From Siphonodentalium dalli (taxonomy: Eukaryota; Mollusca; Scaphopoda; Gadilida; Siphonodentaliidae): a stretch of DNA of 64,000 nucleotides. The stretch covers positions 252,535,582 through 252,599,581 of the forward strand of contig CP136061.1 of NCBI GenBank assembly GCA_032622095.1, given 5' to 3'. Shown here in pieces: positions 24,651-35,797 of this stretch (the stretch's first letter is position 1; each line of letters begins with the position of its first letter). A program made the translations under genes and the position numbers. The notes below the pieces were generated by a model. It had not been told where the DNA came from. It saw only the letters and a program-made list of their open reading frames with translations, and ran no database searches.

Positions 24651-25557
24651 CCTGTTGACATAATTTCAGTGCCAAATATATGGTAATGGCTACTTCATTC
24701 GAATAACATTTTGAATACAGGAGGTATTACTTAGTCCCATCTGGGACAAGCCCATCTCTAGTTTAGTTTCAGTTTTAATTTAATTATGAGCATGCAAAGA
24801 AAGGACTGAAAATTTCTAGTTGGACATTCACCCCAACTGACACCCTCTAGCCACATCCCTGTAAAAAGCCTATATGTACTTCCTACCTAAAAATTTCCCT
24901 ATACTTTCCATATATTTACAAAACAGAATATAGGTATTCATTTTTAATGTACCATACTTTCTTTTTGATATTTGAAAACTGGACATACACATATAAACAA
25001 CTGTCATACCAGTTTCTGATTAATATGAGCGCCACATTATTTTTAAAGTGAAATATGGGTGGTAACATCATACTGCATGGGGTTGCCTGTGGAAGCTACA
25101 TTGTATTTATAGTGGCGATAATGGAAAACCTGCTACCGGTACATGTATATTTGTCAGACTCTGTCATTCGGCATTATTCGCAGTCCTTTCCATGAGCAAA
25201 ACACAGTGAAAGCAACTATTTGCTCCCGTAACTCAAAATACAGGCTCAAGTTGCACCCATGATATATTCATTAGTTTGTTTTTCTCAGACAAAGTGTCAT
25301 TATGGGAAACCATACTAGTAAGTGCCCACTTACATTTTCACATGTCCATAATAAAAGTGAGAGCGAACATGGAAGCCCCTAAATTAATTAAACTGACTCT
25401 AAAAATGGTCTACACAAAATACTAAATATTTCAATATTGCTTGGTTCAATGATTACAGTGAACACGTTCAATTTTTCAGACTTATGGGAGCAAATTTTAG
25501 CACCCATCAATTAAAAATTACAATTGCACCCATCTCCTGTAAAGGACTGCTGTCATA
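24651..25557. other. no gene recognised
   Basis: AT-rich, non-repetitive at the level I can see, with short frames only. Confidence 0.45.
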
Positions 25558-25740
25558 CAGTAATGTCCTAAATAATCGACCCCTAAACCACAGCAGAATT
25601 ATGGGAAATTTTTCAGGATTTAGTCGGAAATATGGCTTGCTGTCATTCTTTGGAAAGCTCTCGGTGAGAGCTTTCCAATGAATGGCAATAAGCCATATTT
25701 CTGACTAAATTCTGAAAAATTTCCCATAATTCTGCTGTGT
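25558..25740. repeat. CAGTAATG foldback MITE, copy 2
   Basis: The left end is intact (TA then CAGTAATGTCC) and both long arms are present. The right outer end is missing after 'aattctgctgtgttta', so this copy is 3'-truncated. Confidence 0.88.
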
Positions 25741-26089
25741 TTAAAGGGTCATATACTTTGGGCATACATTTGTGGAAATCGGGATATCACCTAACTTTGG
25801 GTCATGAAATAAAAAAATGCTTATGATGCCGTACAAATATATACCGTTATTGCTTACATGACACACTCCAGTCATTCTTTTGTCAAATAATTAACCCCTA
25901 AACCCGGCTTCATATTTATTTGTAAGACACATGTGTATTAACGGCATGTGCAGTGATGTAAGAGTTTAGTGCAATGATGTTGATGTCATTGCCGGAACTT
26001 TATTATTATGTTAATTAGAATATAATAATGATATTCCATTTGTGTCGGGTTATTTAGTGTTGACTGTGAGATAAACATGAGTGATAAGG

Positions 26090-26211
26090 TAGTCCAAGTC
26101 TTCTCGTTGTAAAACCAGCTAAGATATGGGGATGGCGAGATACTGTTTATAAAAACAGCATCTCGCCATCCCAATATCTTAGCTGGTTTTAATACGAGAA
26201 GACTTGGACTA
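26090..26211. mobile_element. 122-bp palindrome with 9-bp target duplication
   Basis: The arms begin TAGTCCAAGTCTTCTCGT and end with its exact complement. GTGATAAGG flanks directly on both sides (26081-26089 and 26212-26220). A 9-bp duplication fits Mutator-like elements. Nearly the whole element is stem, around 'ctgtttataaaaacag'. Non-coding, single copy in this window. Confidence 0.92.
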
Positions 26212-26449
26212 GTGATAAGGGCGGTTGAACAATTTTGTCAACATGAATAGACACATATAAAATGGAACAATATTTTTACTAGAAGGTGTCTTTACTTCCT
26301 CTTCGTTTGTGATAAGGAAATAAATATTAATATTTTTTAACCCCAGCTGTTTCAAGATCATTTTTCCTTGCTAAAATTTGATTATGTGATAAAATGGATC
26401 TCAAATTTGTTGCAATTCTACACAAAGTTTATTAAGTCATATTATTGAC

Positions 26450-26705
26450 TTGTTCGGGTACGTGAAACTGCTAAGTTACTAGTAGTATTCAGGAATCAGG
26501 CGCCATGCCAACTGGAGAAATGTCACATTCTACTAACATAATAGAAAATCTGAAGCAAATCGACCATAGAAAACATCGTCCGAACTACGCTCAAATGTAA
26601 ATATTTACTTCTCGATTCAGGACGCAACTATCGGAGATAAACTTACGAAACTTATTTTGCCATCGAGAGTCACTACATTTCATTAATGTATAAGAATGAC
26701 AGTAT
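26450..26705 (+). repeat. dispersed repeat 'cagtcactgcat', copy 2, left part
   Basis: It matches 47700-47960 ('acattctactaacat..aga aaatctgaagcaaa', 'gaaaacatcgtc.gaacta'). Its continuation appears only after an insertion of about 830 bp, at 27538-27665. Confidence 0.7.
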
Positions 26706-27535
26706 ACAGTTGTCGCCCGCTGTCGAGGGAGACATTGAGATTTGTTACCCGCTCGAGAACGGAATGTTCTCGAGCGGGTGACAAATCTTGATGTCTCCCG
26801 AGAAAAAGGGCAACAACTGTTTCGTTATCCGATTATACCACAGGAAAAAATCCTTGCCATCCACACGCACGATGTTGCACTGAGTCACGAATGCTATTTT
26901 TCCCGACTATGTATATTTTCAGTAACTACTTTTCGTCCTATAGGATTTCTGTTCCATAAACGATAGTCAAGCCGTTAAGCGTTTGATAATCAGCGTTTAT
27001 TTATAATCATTTTGGTGGTAAAATCGTAAATATCGGTCCATGCAATGTAAACCAATAAGCCATAAGGTATGTTATCGCCTTCTGCAATGTGGCATATTCA
27101 ATATTCGCAACAAACGTATGCATTACGTTGTCCACCAGCAAACATTTATAACCAACCAACCTCAAGGGATCCACTCTTTCAATCTTGCACCATAATGTCG
27201 ACATGAACATATTGAATCACCGAGATGTTTCGATGTAAAAAGGACATAATAACCGATAAAAGTATCAACTTAAAAGTTCGAATATTAGTTTTCACTAAAT
27301 ATATGCAAATTAGCAAACACCACAACTGGTGTGTTTTGCGAATACGTGGGGTATATAAGATCTATGATTTTAGTACATCGTAGTTATGTGAAATAGATGA
27401 ATTACTGCAGTGTGCATTGCAATATAACATCAGGCGGTGACAAAAACAATGTCTCCCGGCTCAGCGGGCGACAGTGTGATTTGTCGCCCGGCACGTGACA
27501 GGATATGGGCCAATCAGAAGGGTCGAAAATAGGGA
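26706..27535. mobile_element. probable insertion splitting a dispersed repeat
   Basis: The surrounding repeat resumes at 27538 when compared with 47940-48020, so this interval looks inserted. It begins with a palindrome of about 110 bp (GTTGTCGCCCGCTG..., near 26708-26818, with CGCTCGAGAACG near the centre). It ends with related text ('gcgggcgacagtgtgatttgtcgcccgg', 27458-27491). Confidence 0.6.
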
Positions 27536-27537
27536 GG

Positions 27538-27665
27538 AGGGTAACAATGTGTGTTGTCGATTTGGATATATTTGTAACATTTGACTACATGTACTTTGAG
27601 GAAGATTTTTCACCATTTCTATTTGATCACCCTACTGGAGTGTTTCACATCACTTTAACCTTGTG
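27538..27665 (+). repeat. dispersed repeat 'cagtcactgcat', copy 2, right part
   Basis: 'gtgtgttgtcgatttggatatatttgtaac...ggagtgtttcacatcacttta' matches 5680-5785 and continues the left part at 26450-26705. Confidence 0.7.
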
Positions 27666-28558
27666 CACTTGGTTAATACATTTCATATAGAATTGCGACT
27701 CAATAGAGATCTTTTATTTTCTGCACCTTCCCTGTATCAACATCCTACATAGATAGTCTTAATGATCATAGCTAACTATATTAAGGACAATTAGCTTGGT
27801 GTTCAGATAAACATTGTGGTATAATGATGTGGTAATAAGGTTTCTCTGTTGCTAGGCAACTATAATACGATGTAATCTGAGATAGTGAAACTCCCTATAG
27901 TATTAGATCAAACATGGTTTTGAAAATTAATTAGCTAATGGCTTCCTTATGTGGAAAATTTGTTGAATAATGATGTCAAGTTTTAACCCTTATAGTTATA
28001 AAACTAAGTCTGAACTGAATGGAATGAAATGTGGTATGTGAGTTTACTAGCCCAACATACAGGTCAAGTTCTAATTTAGGTTCCGCCCGCCAATTTTTAC
28101 CAGAGTTATGGCCCTTTGATGAAATTACCACAGGCATATTTTGCCACACCATAGCTTATTAAATGGATTCTTCCACGAAGTAATAAACGTATATATTGCA
28201 ATGGTCTATTAATCATTTTGAGGAGTGTTCAGAAAAAATGAGCAGACAGTAGATAATACAAGTACAGAAGGATTCCTATTCATTGTGGAAAATGTTCAGA
28301 TATGATCTATGGTCATTTGTTGAATCTGGACATTTCCAAGGAAACTACTCCCCAATGAGTATTTAGTAAAGAAAGGATTAATAGCATGAACCGCAAATAC
28401 ATGTATAAGTTTAAAGCCACATGGCGGTTTGCGCTCCAAAATATATAAAAATATTATTCATTGTTAATTTTTCCTGTTATCGAAATTGATGTAGGTTGAT
28501 AAATATCTGAAATATGTTTCTAAAATTGATGATTATCAAGATAATCCTTGTGTAGTTA

Positions 28559-28680
28559 CAGTAATGCTCTAATTAATCAACTCCTTAACCACAGCAGAAT
28601 TATGGGTAACTTTTCAGGATTTAGTCGGAAATATGGCTTGTTGCCATTCATCGGAAAGTTCTCGGGGAGAGCAACAAGCC
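28559..28680. repeat. CAGTAATG foldback MITE, copy 3, right arm lost
   Basis: TA then CAGTAATGCTCTAATTAATC starts a normal left arm. After the centre ('ctcggggagagc') only 'aacaagcc' of the right arm remains, and a 111-bp repeat begins at 28682. Confidence 0.85.
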
Positions 28681-28681
28681 G

Positions 28682-28792
28682 AGGCTGATTAACAGGGCTG
28701 AACATTTGCATCCAATAAATATTACTCCTTCTACACTTTTATTTTCTGTCATCTGTTTATTTTTCATGAACACCCCTCCAGATGAATAATAG
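28682..28792 (+). repeat. 111-bp direct repeat, left copy
   Basis: The segment from 'aggctgattaacagggctga' to 'ccagatgaataatag' is repeated, with no difference I can see, at 29365-29475. The left copy abuts the truncated foldback at 28680. Confidence 0.92.
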
Positions 28793-29364
28793 GAATCAGG
28801 GAGCTAAATGTGTTCTAGAGTCGGGGAGCGAGTACACGGTGGAATGCTAAAGGTGAAGGTAACTGAAGAATGACCTTCACCTGATACATGCGACACATTA
28901 TTAAAGGATGACATCGCGTTTATTTGATTTGTACATAATATCTAAATAATTTAAACTGGTGAATGAATGGGGAAATGGATTTTTGTGAGCCGGAAATTTA
29001 TTTAACTAGCTGCTGTAGTTCTGGGTTTTTCCAGATCAAATTTGGCTGTGAGATAGCCCTGTCGTAGACTTGGGGATTTATTTTAAAAAGTAAACACATG
29101 ACCTATGATTTTTCTTGCATTTTCGTGATCAACTGGTGTCAATCTAGCTGGGTAAACATCACTGGTATGGCCTGCAGGCTTCAATTCAGTGAATTTGGCC
29201 GAAACGTTAACACTGTCGCCTATGGGAAACCATTTAGTTCAGTGATTCCTAAGGCAATGTCTCCAACAATTGTTTCAATTTTGCACAAAACAGCAGCAGG
29301 CTCTGAAGTTAGCCTCTGCTAAAAAGATAGCGGACAAAATTTCTTTTCGCGGATAGGATAGCCC

Positions 29365-29475
29365 AGGCTGATTAACAGGGCTGAACATTTGCATCCAATA
29401 AATATTACTCCTTCTACACTTTTATTTTCTGTCATCTGTTTATTTTTCATGAACACCCCTCCAGATGAATAATAG
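29365..29475 (+). repeat. 111-bp direct repeat, right copy
   Basis: Apparently identical to 28682-28792. The 570 bp between the copies contain a 74-residue open frame (29098-29322) that I do not recognise. Confidence 0.92.
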
Positions 29476-29735
29476 ATCATTCCTATGTATACTTTTATAA
29501 ACTGAATGGGAGAATCCATTTAGTAAAAACAAAGTTAATGGTTTATTGAGATTTGTTGTCATTTCAGTCACTTGGGCATATCTTGATATTATCAGCTTTA
29601 ATCCGGCTTATCAAACTAGAAATCAGACAAGCTTCATCATGTCTGTACAGCCTAATGGATCTTACCCACTTAGAGGTCTCATCCCCTGGGCCACCTAACA
29701 GTTTAGAATTCAAGCCTGCAAATAGTCTGTCAATT

Positions 29736-29822
29736 GCAAAATGAGGTTCCCAAAGGGTGAATTTAGTGATGCTGCCCTTCAAAGCAGGCTAGTATCACCA
29801 AATTCACCCTCTGTGCACCTCC
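29736..29822. repeat. CAGAATGAGG palindrome, copy 1
   Basis: Arms 'aatgaggttcccaaagggtga' and 'attcaccctctgtgcacct' lie around 'ctgcccttcaaagcaggc'. Diverged copy of the roughly 93-bp palindrome best seen at 38765-38858. Confidence 0.8.
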
Positions 29823-29982
29823 TTTGGCTTAGGCCTCAACTGCTATGGGAGACTGATGATCAGATTGAAGTTCCCCAGTTGAAGTTGGTGATGTTCACCC
29901 ATTAGTCACCTCAATTACTGGTATGCATTTTATATTCTGAAATTTAAGGGATATAGAAACTGAACAGAAGGGATGAGGCCTA

Positions 29983-30074
29983 AGTAGAATGAGGTCCCAG
30001 AGGGTGAATTTGGTGATGATAGCCCTCTGCAGGGTAGCATCACTAAATTCACCCTCTGGGGACCTCATTCTGCC
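29983..30074. repeat. CAGAATGAGG palindrome, copy 2
   Basis: Arms 'agaatgaggtcccagagggt' and its near complement, with a centre 'agccctctgcagggtagc'. Confidence 0.85.
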
Positions 30075-30125
30075 ACTGACAGACACACTATTTCCTGACT
30101 TGTCTGGCTAGTGTATCTGATATTT

Positions 30126-30217
30126 GCAGAATGAGGTCACCAGAAGATGAATTTAGTGACGCTATCCCACATGGTAGGCTTGTGTCACCAAATTCACCCT
30201 CTGTGACCTCATTCTGC
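30126..30217. repeat. CAGAATGAGG palindrome, copy 3
   Basis: Starts GCAGAATGAGGTCACCAG and ends CTCATTCTGC. The flank 'ttaggcctcaactgctatgg' also recurs near other copies, indicating a larger parent element. Confidence 0.85.
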
Positions 30218-30402
30218 TTAGGCCTCAACTGCTATGGGAGACCTAAGATCAGATAAAATTTCCACAGTTGAAGTTTGTGATGTTCACCCATTTGTCACCT
30301 CGATTATGTATTTTATCATCTGCATTATCAGCTTTAATCCGCTCTTATCAAACTACATGTCTGGACAGCTCATGACCCGCCTGATGGACATTCAGGCCAA
30401 AT

Positions 30403-30580
30403 AAAATTAAATGTATGGTTGGGGTTACCATGGTTACATGTCAGAAAAAATTAGGGATGGCAGGTAAACTTAAAGTGAAATGTGTGGTTGGGGTAACCCG
30501 GGTTACATGTCAGAAAAAATTAGGGTCGGCAGGTAAGCTTAAAGTTAAATGTGTGGTTGGGGTTACATGTTAGGGTTTGT
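30403..30580 (+). repeat. tandem repeat, about 73 bp, 2.5 copies
   Basis: 'aaatg.gtggttggggttacc..ggttacatgtcagaaaaaattaggg..ggcaggtaa.ctta' recurs at about 30409, 30478 and 30548. Confidence 0.85.
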
Positions 30581-30822
30581 AGATTGGCTTAAAATCTTAT
30601 TTTTTGAATAATGTTTTATTGAGATATTTTTCTGCCTTGAAATTTAATGCTATGATTGGGCTGAGAAATGATTTCATTGCTTTTTGTACAAGCCAAATAA
30701 ATTGACTAAGAAATCAAAATACTTTTTGACGTTGGAACAGTGTATTTGGAATGTGTTTTTTTTTCAGTTTATTATTTGTTGCCTATATAAGGTGATGAAA
30801 TTTTCTAGAGATTTTAGTTGTA

Positions 30823-31035
30823 CAGTAATGTCCTAAGTAATCGACCCTTTAACCACAGCAGAATTATGGGCAACTTTTCAGGATTTAGTCGGAAATATGG
30901 CTTGTTGCCATTCATCGGAAAGCTCTCACCGAGAGCTTTCCGATGAATGGCAACAAGCCATATTTCCGAGTAAATCCTGAAAATTTACCCATAATTCTGC
31001 TGTGGTTAAGGAGTCGATTACTTAGAGCATTACTG
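30823..31035. repeat. CAGTAATG foldback MITE, copy 4, full length
   Basis: Full 213-bp copy. CAGTAATGTCCTAAG...GAGCATTACTG ends are bounded by TA on both sides (30821-30822 and 31036-31037). A TA duplication with CAGT ends is the Tc1/mariner pattern. The arms pair almost throughout. Confidence 0.93.
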
Positions 31036-31444
31036 TACCATAAGAAAAATGTACAGGGTAGGGTGTTTAAATTAGGGTCAGTATGGAAACCCCCAACCAC
31101 AAATATTTTTTTCTCCTTTGGTCTTACTGACTTAGAGGTCGGATCCCCTGGGGGCCACCTAACAGTTCAGGATTAAAATAGAGATGTTTAGGCCACTATA
31201 ATATTATAGTCTGGTTTACGAACATTTGTTTGGAAAAAAGTAGATGAGGGTATAATTAGTATACATACTAGTAAAACAGCTTGTTATAATTTAGAATGCA
31301 GTAAATTGGCCCTATTTGTGTTGGCCAGTTCTTAATTTTTAGATGGGTAGGCTTGTCAAATTGCTCTGAATCACTGTAGATTTGGTGTAAATTCCAAGGA
31401 TGTCCGTTGTATATTATTCTCTGTGATGATTACAAATTGTTTTA

Positions 31445-31647
31445 CAGTAAATACTATAAATAATCGACTCCTTAACCACAGCAGAATTATGGGTAATTTT
31501 TCAGGATTTAGTCAGAAATTAGGCTTGTTGCCATTCATCGGAGAGAGCTTTCCGATGAATGGCAACAAGCCATATTTCCGACTAAATCATGAAAAATTAC
31601 CCATAATTCTGCTGTGGTTAAGGAGTCGATTATTTAGAGCATTACTG
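31445..31647. repeat. CAGTAATG foldback MITE, copy 5
   Basis: TA (31443-31444), then CAGTAAATACTATAAATAATC, to GAGCATTACTG and TA (31648-31649). A small deletion lies at the centre. Confidence 0.92.
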
Positions 31648-31880
31648 TACATCCTCATAATGAGGTGATAGTCCTCTGGCCCTGAGGGTGGGTAGGGCGA
31701 GAGAGGGGACTTCTTGCAGAATATCTTCAATAATTGTCTTCAGTATATCCAATTATATAATGTCGGGCAATTTGGCAGAGATATCGTGCAAGGATACCTT
31801 ACACCCCTTAATATTTTGGGGAAGTTACGGCCTTGGATGTATATATCTTGGAAATTAGCGTGACTCCCTGGTGATAATTA

Positions 31881-32496
31881 GGAGTACCTTACTCGTATTT
31901 AAATTCGCGCAGTACTATTATTCGCTCAGTTTTGAATTCGCGCACTTTAAATTCGCGCACCTATCTGCGCGAATTCAAAACTGACAGAAATATGTATGTA
32001 AAAGTCGTGGATCTGATGACGGTTTCAGTTCCTATTCGTTTCTGAAGATACATGTGTATATTAAACATTGCGGGTTTACATCATGTTGACCATAACTGCA
32101 TCGTAATTTTGTTGCGACGATGGATGTGTATATGTTCCAAATAACTATTATGTTATGGAACTGCAATCTAGAATATGTGTATTTCTTTTGTTACCATGAT
32201 GTGTACATGTACGTCGCTTGGCATTGTGGTAATGGTTTTGAATTTGTTATATTTGTTGACCGAATGTCAATATACACGTAGGCCTACACGTATATGCGTT
32301 ATTGTCTATTCAGTGTCCGACATTTCGTAATGTGTATAATTCATCGACATAACACTCGATCTTGTTTTCCCTGTGGTTAATTAGTTTATAGTCAGGAGCC
32401 ATACTATTTTTCGCTCAGTCTTAAATTCGCTCACTGACGGGTGCGAGAAAAATAGTACTGCGCGAATTTAAATACGAGTAAAGTAGTGAGTACTCC
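31881..32496. mobile_element. foldback/TIR element 'aaattcgcgcagtacta'
   Basis: The left end GGAGTACCTTACTCGTATTT followed by 'aaattcgcgcagtactat' is mirrored by the right end '..atagtactgcgcgaattt...acgag..gtgagtactcc'. Two further 'gcgcgaattcaaaactgac'-type inverted motifs lie just inside the left end. The 400-bp core is AT-rich and non-coding. Confidence 0.75.
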
Positions 32497-32544
32497 GGTC
32501 TGGTGCTGCCCACGTGAGCACATCCCTGATCACCAACCCTTCAG

Positions 32545-32965
32545 TCGGCCACCGGAACTGTCATGATGACTAGATATGAACCAGAGTTAGAAGTTGTTTC
32601 CTTCTACAGGCTGGGCAATAAATATGACAAGAATCGACCAGTAAAACTTATACTGAAAATTAAATCTCCTAGAGACAGCATGATAAGAGAAGCCATTGTG
32701 TTCAACAGGAAACGTCTGGAGGTTAACGGAAATACAAAAATATATTTTAACAAAGAACTAACGAGAAATTAAATTGAAATACTGCACAAATAAGATCAAG
32801 TTAAAGACAAAACATCGTGATAACCCAGATAAATGTTTTTAAATTGAACATGGAAAAATTAGTGAATTCTAAGACACAAACAAATGTTTTGTGACATCTG
32901 TAAATGTAAATCTCTTAAATGTAATTATGGGAACTAAGAGTCGGTCTGACTTGTTCCGTCATCAA

Positions 32966-33003
<38 letters not shown>
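32545..33003 (+). pseudogene. LINE ORF1 relic fused to 3' tail, copy 1
   Basis: The frame at 32563-32772 (core 'RPVKLILKIKSPRDSMI', 'NGNTKIYFNKELTRN') is homologous to the relic at 39380-39905 on the other strand. The homology continues past the first stop to about 32850 through several in-frame stops. Position and motifs resemble the RRM-like/C-terminal part of non-LTR retrotransposon ORF1 proteins, which bind the element RNA. It then runs straight into a GGAAC...GTTCC stem-loop (about 32937-32963) and a (GAT)n tail (32966-33002). No endonuclease or reverse transcriptase lies between. The 5' end is truncated. Confidence 0.7.
32966..33002 (+). repeat. (GAT)n microsatellite, LINE-type tail
   Basis: About twelve uninterrupted GAT units directly follow the stem-loop of the ORF1 relic. 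Several CR1/L2-like retrotransposons end in short tandem repeats of this sort. Confidence 0.9.
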
Positions 33004-33149
33004 TGTCACAACATTTATAAAAATCCTATGTTTTTATATGCAAATCATTTAAAATAAACTGATGTACATGTATATGAAGTGGGTTCATGCGAAATATAAA
33101 AAATCTGTAAAATAACTATCATCAGAAATAACATGAACAAATACATGTA

Positions 33150-33236
33150 CAGTAATGCCCTAATTAATCGACTCCTTTAACAACAGCAGAATTATGGGTA
33201 AGTTTTCAGGATTTAGTCGGAAAAATGGCATTACTG
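33150..33236. repeat. CAGTAATG foldback MITE, copy 6, internally deleted
   Basis: TA, CAGTAATGCCCTAATTAATC and most of the left arm are present, then the sequence jumps from 'tcggaaaaatgg' to 'CATTACTG' and TA (33237-33238). Both ends and the TA duplication survive but the right arm is gone, giving 87 bp. Confidence 0.9.
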
Positions 33237-33448
33237 TAGATTGACTTTTATCTTATTTCATTATTAATAACTCCAATACATATATGAGATTTTGCATGTC
33301 AAAATCATTGCCGATTAATTTAGTCCAATAAGTAGGGCACTGTGAATCTTAGATTGAAGGTCAAACTATATTTAAAACAAAATCAGCATCTTGATTTCGA
33401 TTCAAACCGAACCTTGAACTATGGCTGGACATAGTGTGTCTGACATTT

Positions 33449-33540
33449 GCAGAATGAGGTCCCCAGAGGGTGAATTTAGTGATGCTACCCTGCAGAGGGC
33501 TATCATCACCATATTCACCCTCTGTGTTCTCATGCATTCT
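33449..33540. repeat. CAGAATGAGG palindrome, copy 4
   Basis: GCAGAATGAGGTCCCCAGAG left arm and a diverged right arm ('attcaccctctgtgttctcatgcattct'). A half copy ('gcacacctcattctgc') follows at 33592-33650. Confidence 0.85.
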
Positions 33541-33744
33541 ACTTAGGCATCATCTTATAGGAAGTATCTACATGTATAGTCTCAAATTAATGTCCCGCAA
33601 AGTGGGCTAGCATCACAAAGTTCACCCTCTGCACACCTCATTCTGCTTGCATGTAGGTCTCAACTGCTGTGGTGAACCTTTAAGAAACTTTACAAAAAAG
33701 TCTCAAACAATACGAGCTTAGAAAGCATATTCGCAACCGGTATA

Positions 33745-34385
33745 TGTAATTATACCCCCACATTGGAAGAAAATGGGGGGTATACTGGATTGACTGCGTC
33801 CGTCCGTCTGTCCATCCGTCATGCTTTCTCCGTCCGTTGAGCCGTCTGTCCGTCCGTCCGTCCATCCATCCGTCCGACCTCATAACTTGAACAACTATGA
33901 ACTGATTTCAATAATTTTTGTATGCAATCTCCTTAGGACAGTCTCTCCGCATGATGTTAATTGCGGTTCGGTCCGACTTTTTTTTTTCAAGTTACGCCTC
34001 TTTTTTGACTTATTTTGACTTAGAAAATTCTGTCCGACTTAATAACTTTAACAAATATGAACCGATTTCAATAATTTTTGGTATACATGCTTCTCACAAT
34101 ACCCTCTCTACATGATGCGGCTAGGGATTGGCTCAGACTGTTTTTCGTAATATTAGACCTCATTTTCGACTTATTTTGACTTAGAAAATTCTGTCTGACT
34201 TAATAACTTTAACAAATATGAACCGATTTGAATAATTTTTTCTGTACAAGCTTCTTGTGACACCAACCATATCGATATTATTAGTCCAAATTTTTCTTTA
34301 AAGTTAAAAATCTTTGTGGTTGAGTTTACAGATAATGCGTGTTGAATTTGCCATGGTGGGGGTATGCTAGCACTCGAGTGCACAC
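33745..34385 (+). repeat. dispersed repeat with (TCCG)n start and 'aaccgatttcaataattttt' units
   Basis: Starts 'acattggaagaaaatggggggtat', then TCCG/TCTG-rich DNA (33795-33875). Three units of 'cttaataactttaacaaatatgaaccgatttcaataatttttggtat' follow. Ends 'gccatggtgggggtat'. This architecture is a frequent invertebrate intronic repeat; no coding function. Confidence 0.75.
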
Positions 34386-35059
34386 CTGATGTTAAAGCTA
34401 TGCTCTAATTAATCAACCCTTTAACAATAATGTAGGGCATTAATGACATCGGTTGTGCCGCCATTCAACCACGGTCATTTGGTTGACATGCGTCATTCAC
34501 GGGTATTAAATCTTACTACGGTACTTGTAATAATTTTTTGCGACTGCCGTACTCCGCATTAATTTTTCACATGGCTGCCTTACACAAAGTCCAGTTTTTC
34601 GTGAGTGCCATGCAACTATATACAAAACTATATTTCAATTAATAAATTTTTTATGGTTTAATCAACATTCAAATTTGGTCACTGACCGACATTCACAATT
34701 GTATCATCAATGCAGCGTCATGCCTTGCCAGAAATATACACTCTGTGGTGTTGATAATGCTGATCGCATCAACGCGGTCGAGTAACGCAGTAATATCGGT
34801 GGTCAACATCATTAAGGAGGGTAGCTTAGAGCATAGCTCTAATTAGGTATGTGTCCATTTGATTTACTTCATTAGTAACTAATATGTAATAGAAGCTTGT
34901 GCCATGTATAGTGATGATTCGATTCTCTCTCCGGCAGCGAACCAGACACTTCCTCTCTGAAGCTAATTGACGTATCAGGAATCGGAAGAGCAACATAATT
35001 AATCATCGAAAACACATTCCCCTGTTATTGTCCCTTTCTTTCAAACATGAATCCTTTAA

Positions 35060-35512
35060 CCCTTTCAGTGCCAGGGGCCGATCTCATCAGCCCTAATTTA
35101 CGGTCTGTAAAATCAGCCCTAAATTTATTAATTTTTTTTGGGTTGAATTTTTTTTGGATATGCTTAAGCATGCTATAGCGAATTTAAAAACAAACTGGAT
35201 AAAACCTTAGGGGCATGTTTTAACTCAAAACTATGATAGTTTAACTATCGCCAAGTATTCATAGTAATAATTTTTGATGCCCATGAAAAACGTAAGATTC
35301 CCTGGCACTAAACCTACAAAATAAGTCTGTTAAAGAATATAAGAAAAAATTATTAAAATTGTAAAAAATTATAACAAATGATGAAAAATTGTTAGGCCAA
35401 TGCATTCTCATATATATGCGAGGCGACCTATGGTCGACTCGCATATATAAGAGAATGCATTGGCACAGGGTATGTGGGTTAATAAAAAAAATCGGACTTG
35501 GCACTGAAAGGG
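35060..35512. mobile_element. hairpin-cassette MITE family B, copy 1, with empty-site proof
   Basis: Ends CCCTTTCAGTGCCA and TGGCACTGAAAGGG, with TTAA at 35056-35059 and 35513-35516. The tandem unit at 35798-36229 reads 'gaatcctTTAAacggatatgg' with a single TTAA (35953-35956) and no insert. This defines the boundaries exactly. One hairpin cassette (about 35397-35463) sits near the right end. The ends and TTAA duplication fit piggyBac-like MITEs. Confidence 0.95.
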
Positions 35513-35580
35513 TTAAACGGATATGGCTCGTTCGAACCCGACAATTAATACTTGAGCTACATTTAGTTTAGCTTTAAATA

Positions 35581-35795
35581 CAGTAATGCCCTAAATAATC
35601 GACTGTTTAACCACAGCAGAATTATTGGTAATATTTTTCAGGATTTAGACTGGAAATATGGCTTGTTGCCATTCATCAGAAAGCTCCACTGAGAGCTTTC
35701 TGATGAATGGCAACGAGCCATATTTCCGACTAAATCCTGAAAAATTACCCATAATTCTGCTGTGGTTAAGGAGTCGATTACTTAGGGCATTACTG
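35581..35795. repeat. CAGTAATG foldback MITE, copy 7, full length
   Basis: TA (35579-35580), CAGTAATGCCCTAAATAATC ... GGGCATTACTG, TA (35796-35797). Last component of unit 1 of the segmental duplication. Confidence 0.93.
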
Positions 35796-35797
35796 TA

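Larger units (their letters stand above)
34886..35797 (+). repeat. tandem segmental duplication, unit 1 (occupied)
   Basis: Starts 'agaagcttgtgcc..gtatagtgatgattcgattctctctccgg' and ends with a CAGTAATG foldback. Unit 2 (35798-36229) has the same order. Unit 1 alone carries the TTAA element at 35060-35512. Confidence 0.92.

Noticed and set aside
29098-29322. 74-residue plus-strand frame as a possible host exon
   Set aside because: No recognised homology, no convincing paired splice sites, and it lies between two recent 111-bp repeats.
35525-35545. tRNA-like B box 'gttcgaaccc' in the duplicated segment
   Set aside because: No matching A box at the right distance and no cloverleaf; the phrase occurs only in the two tandem units.
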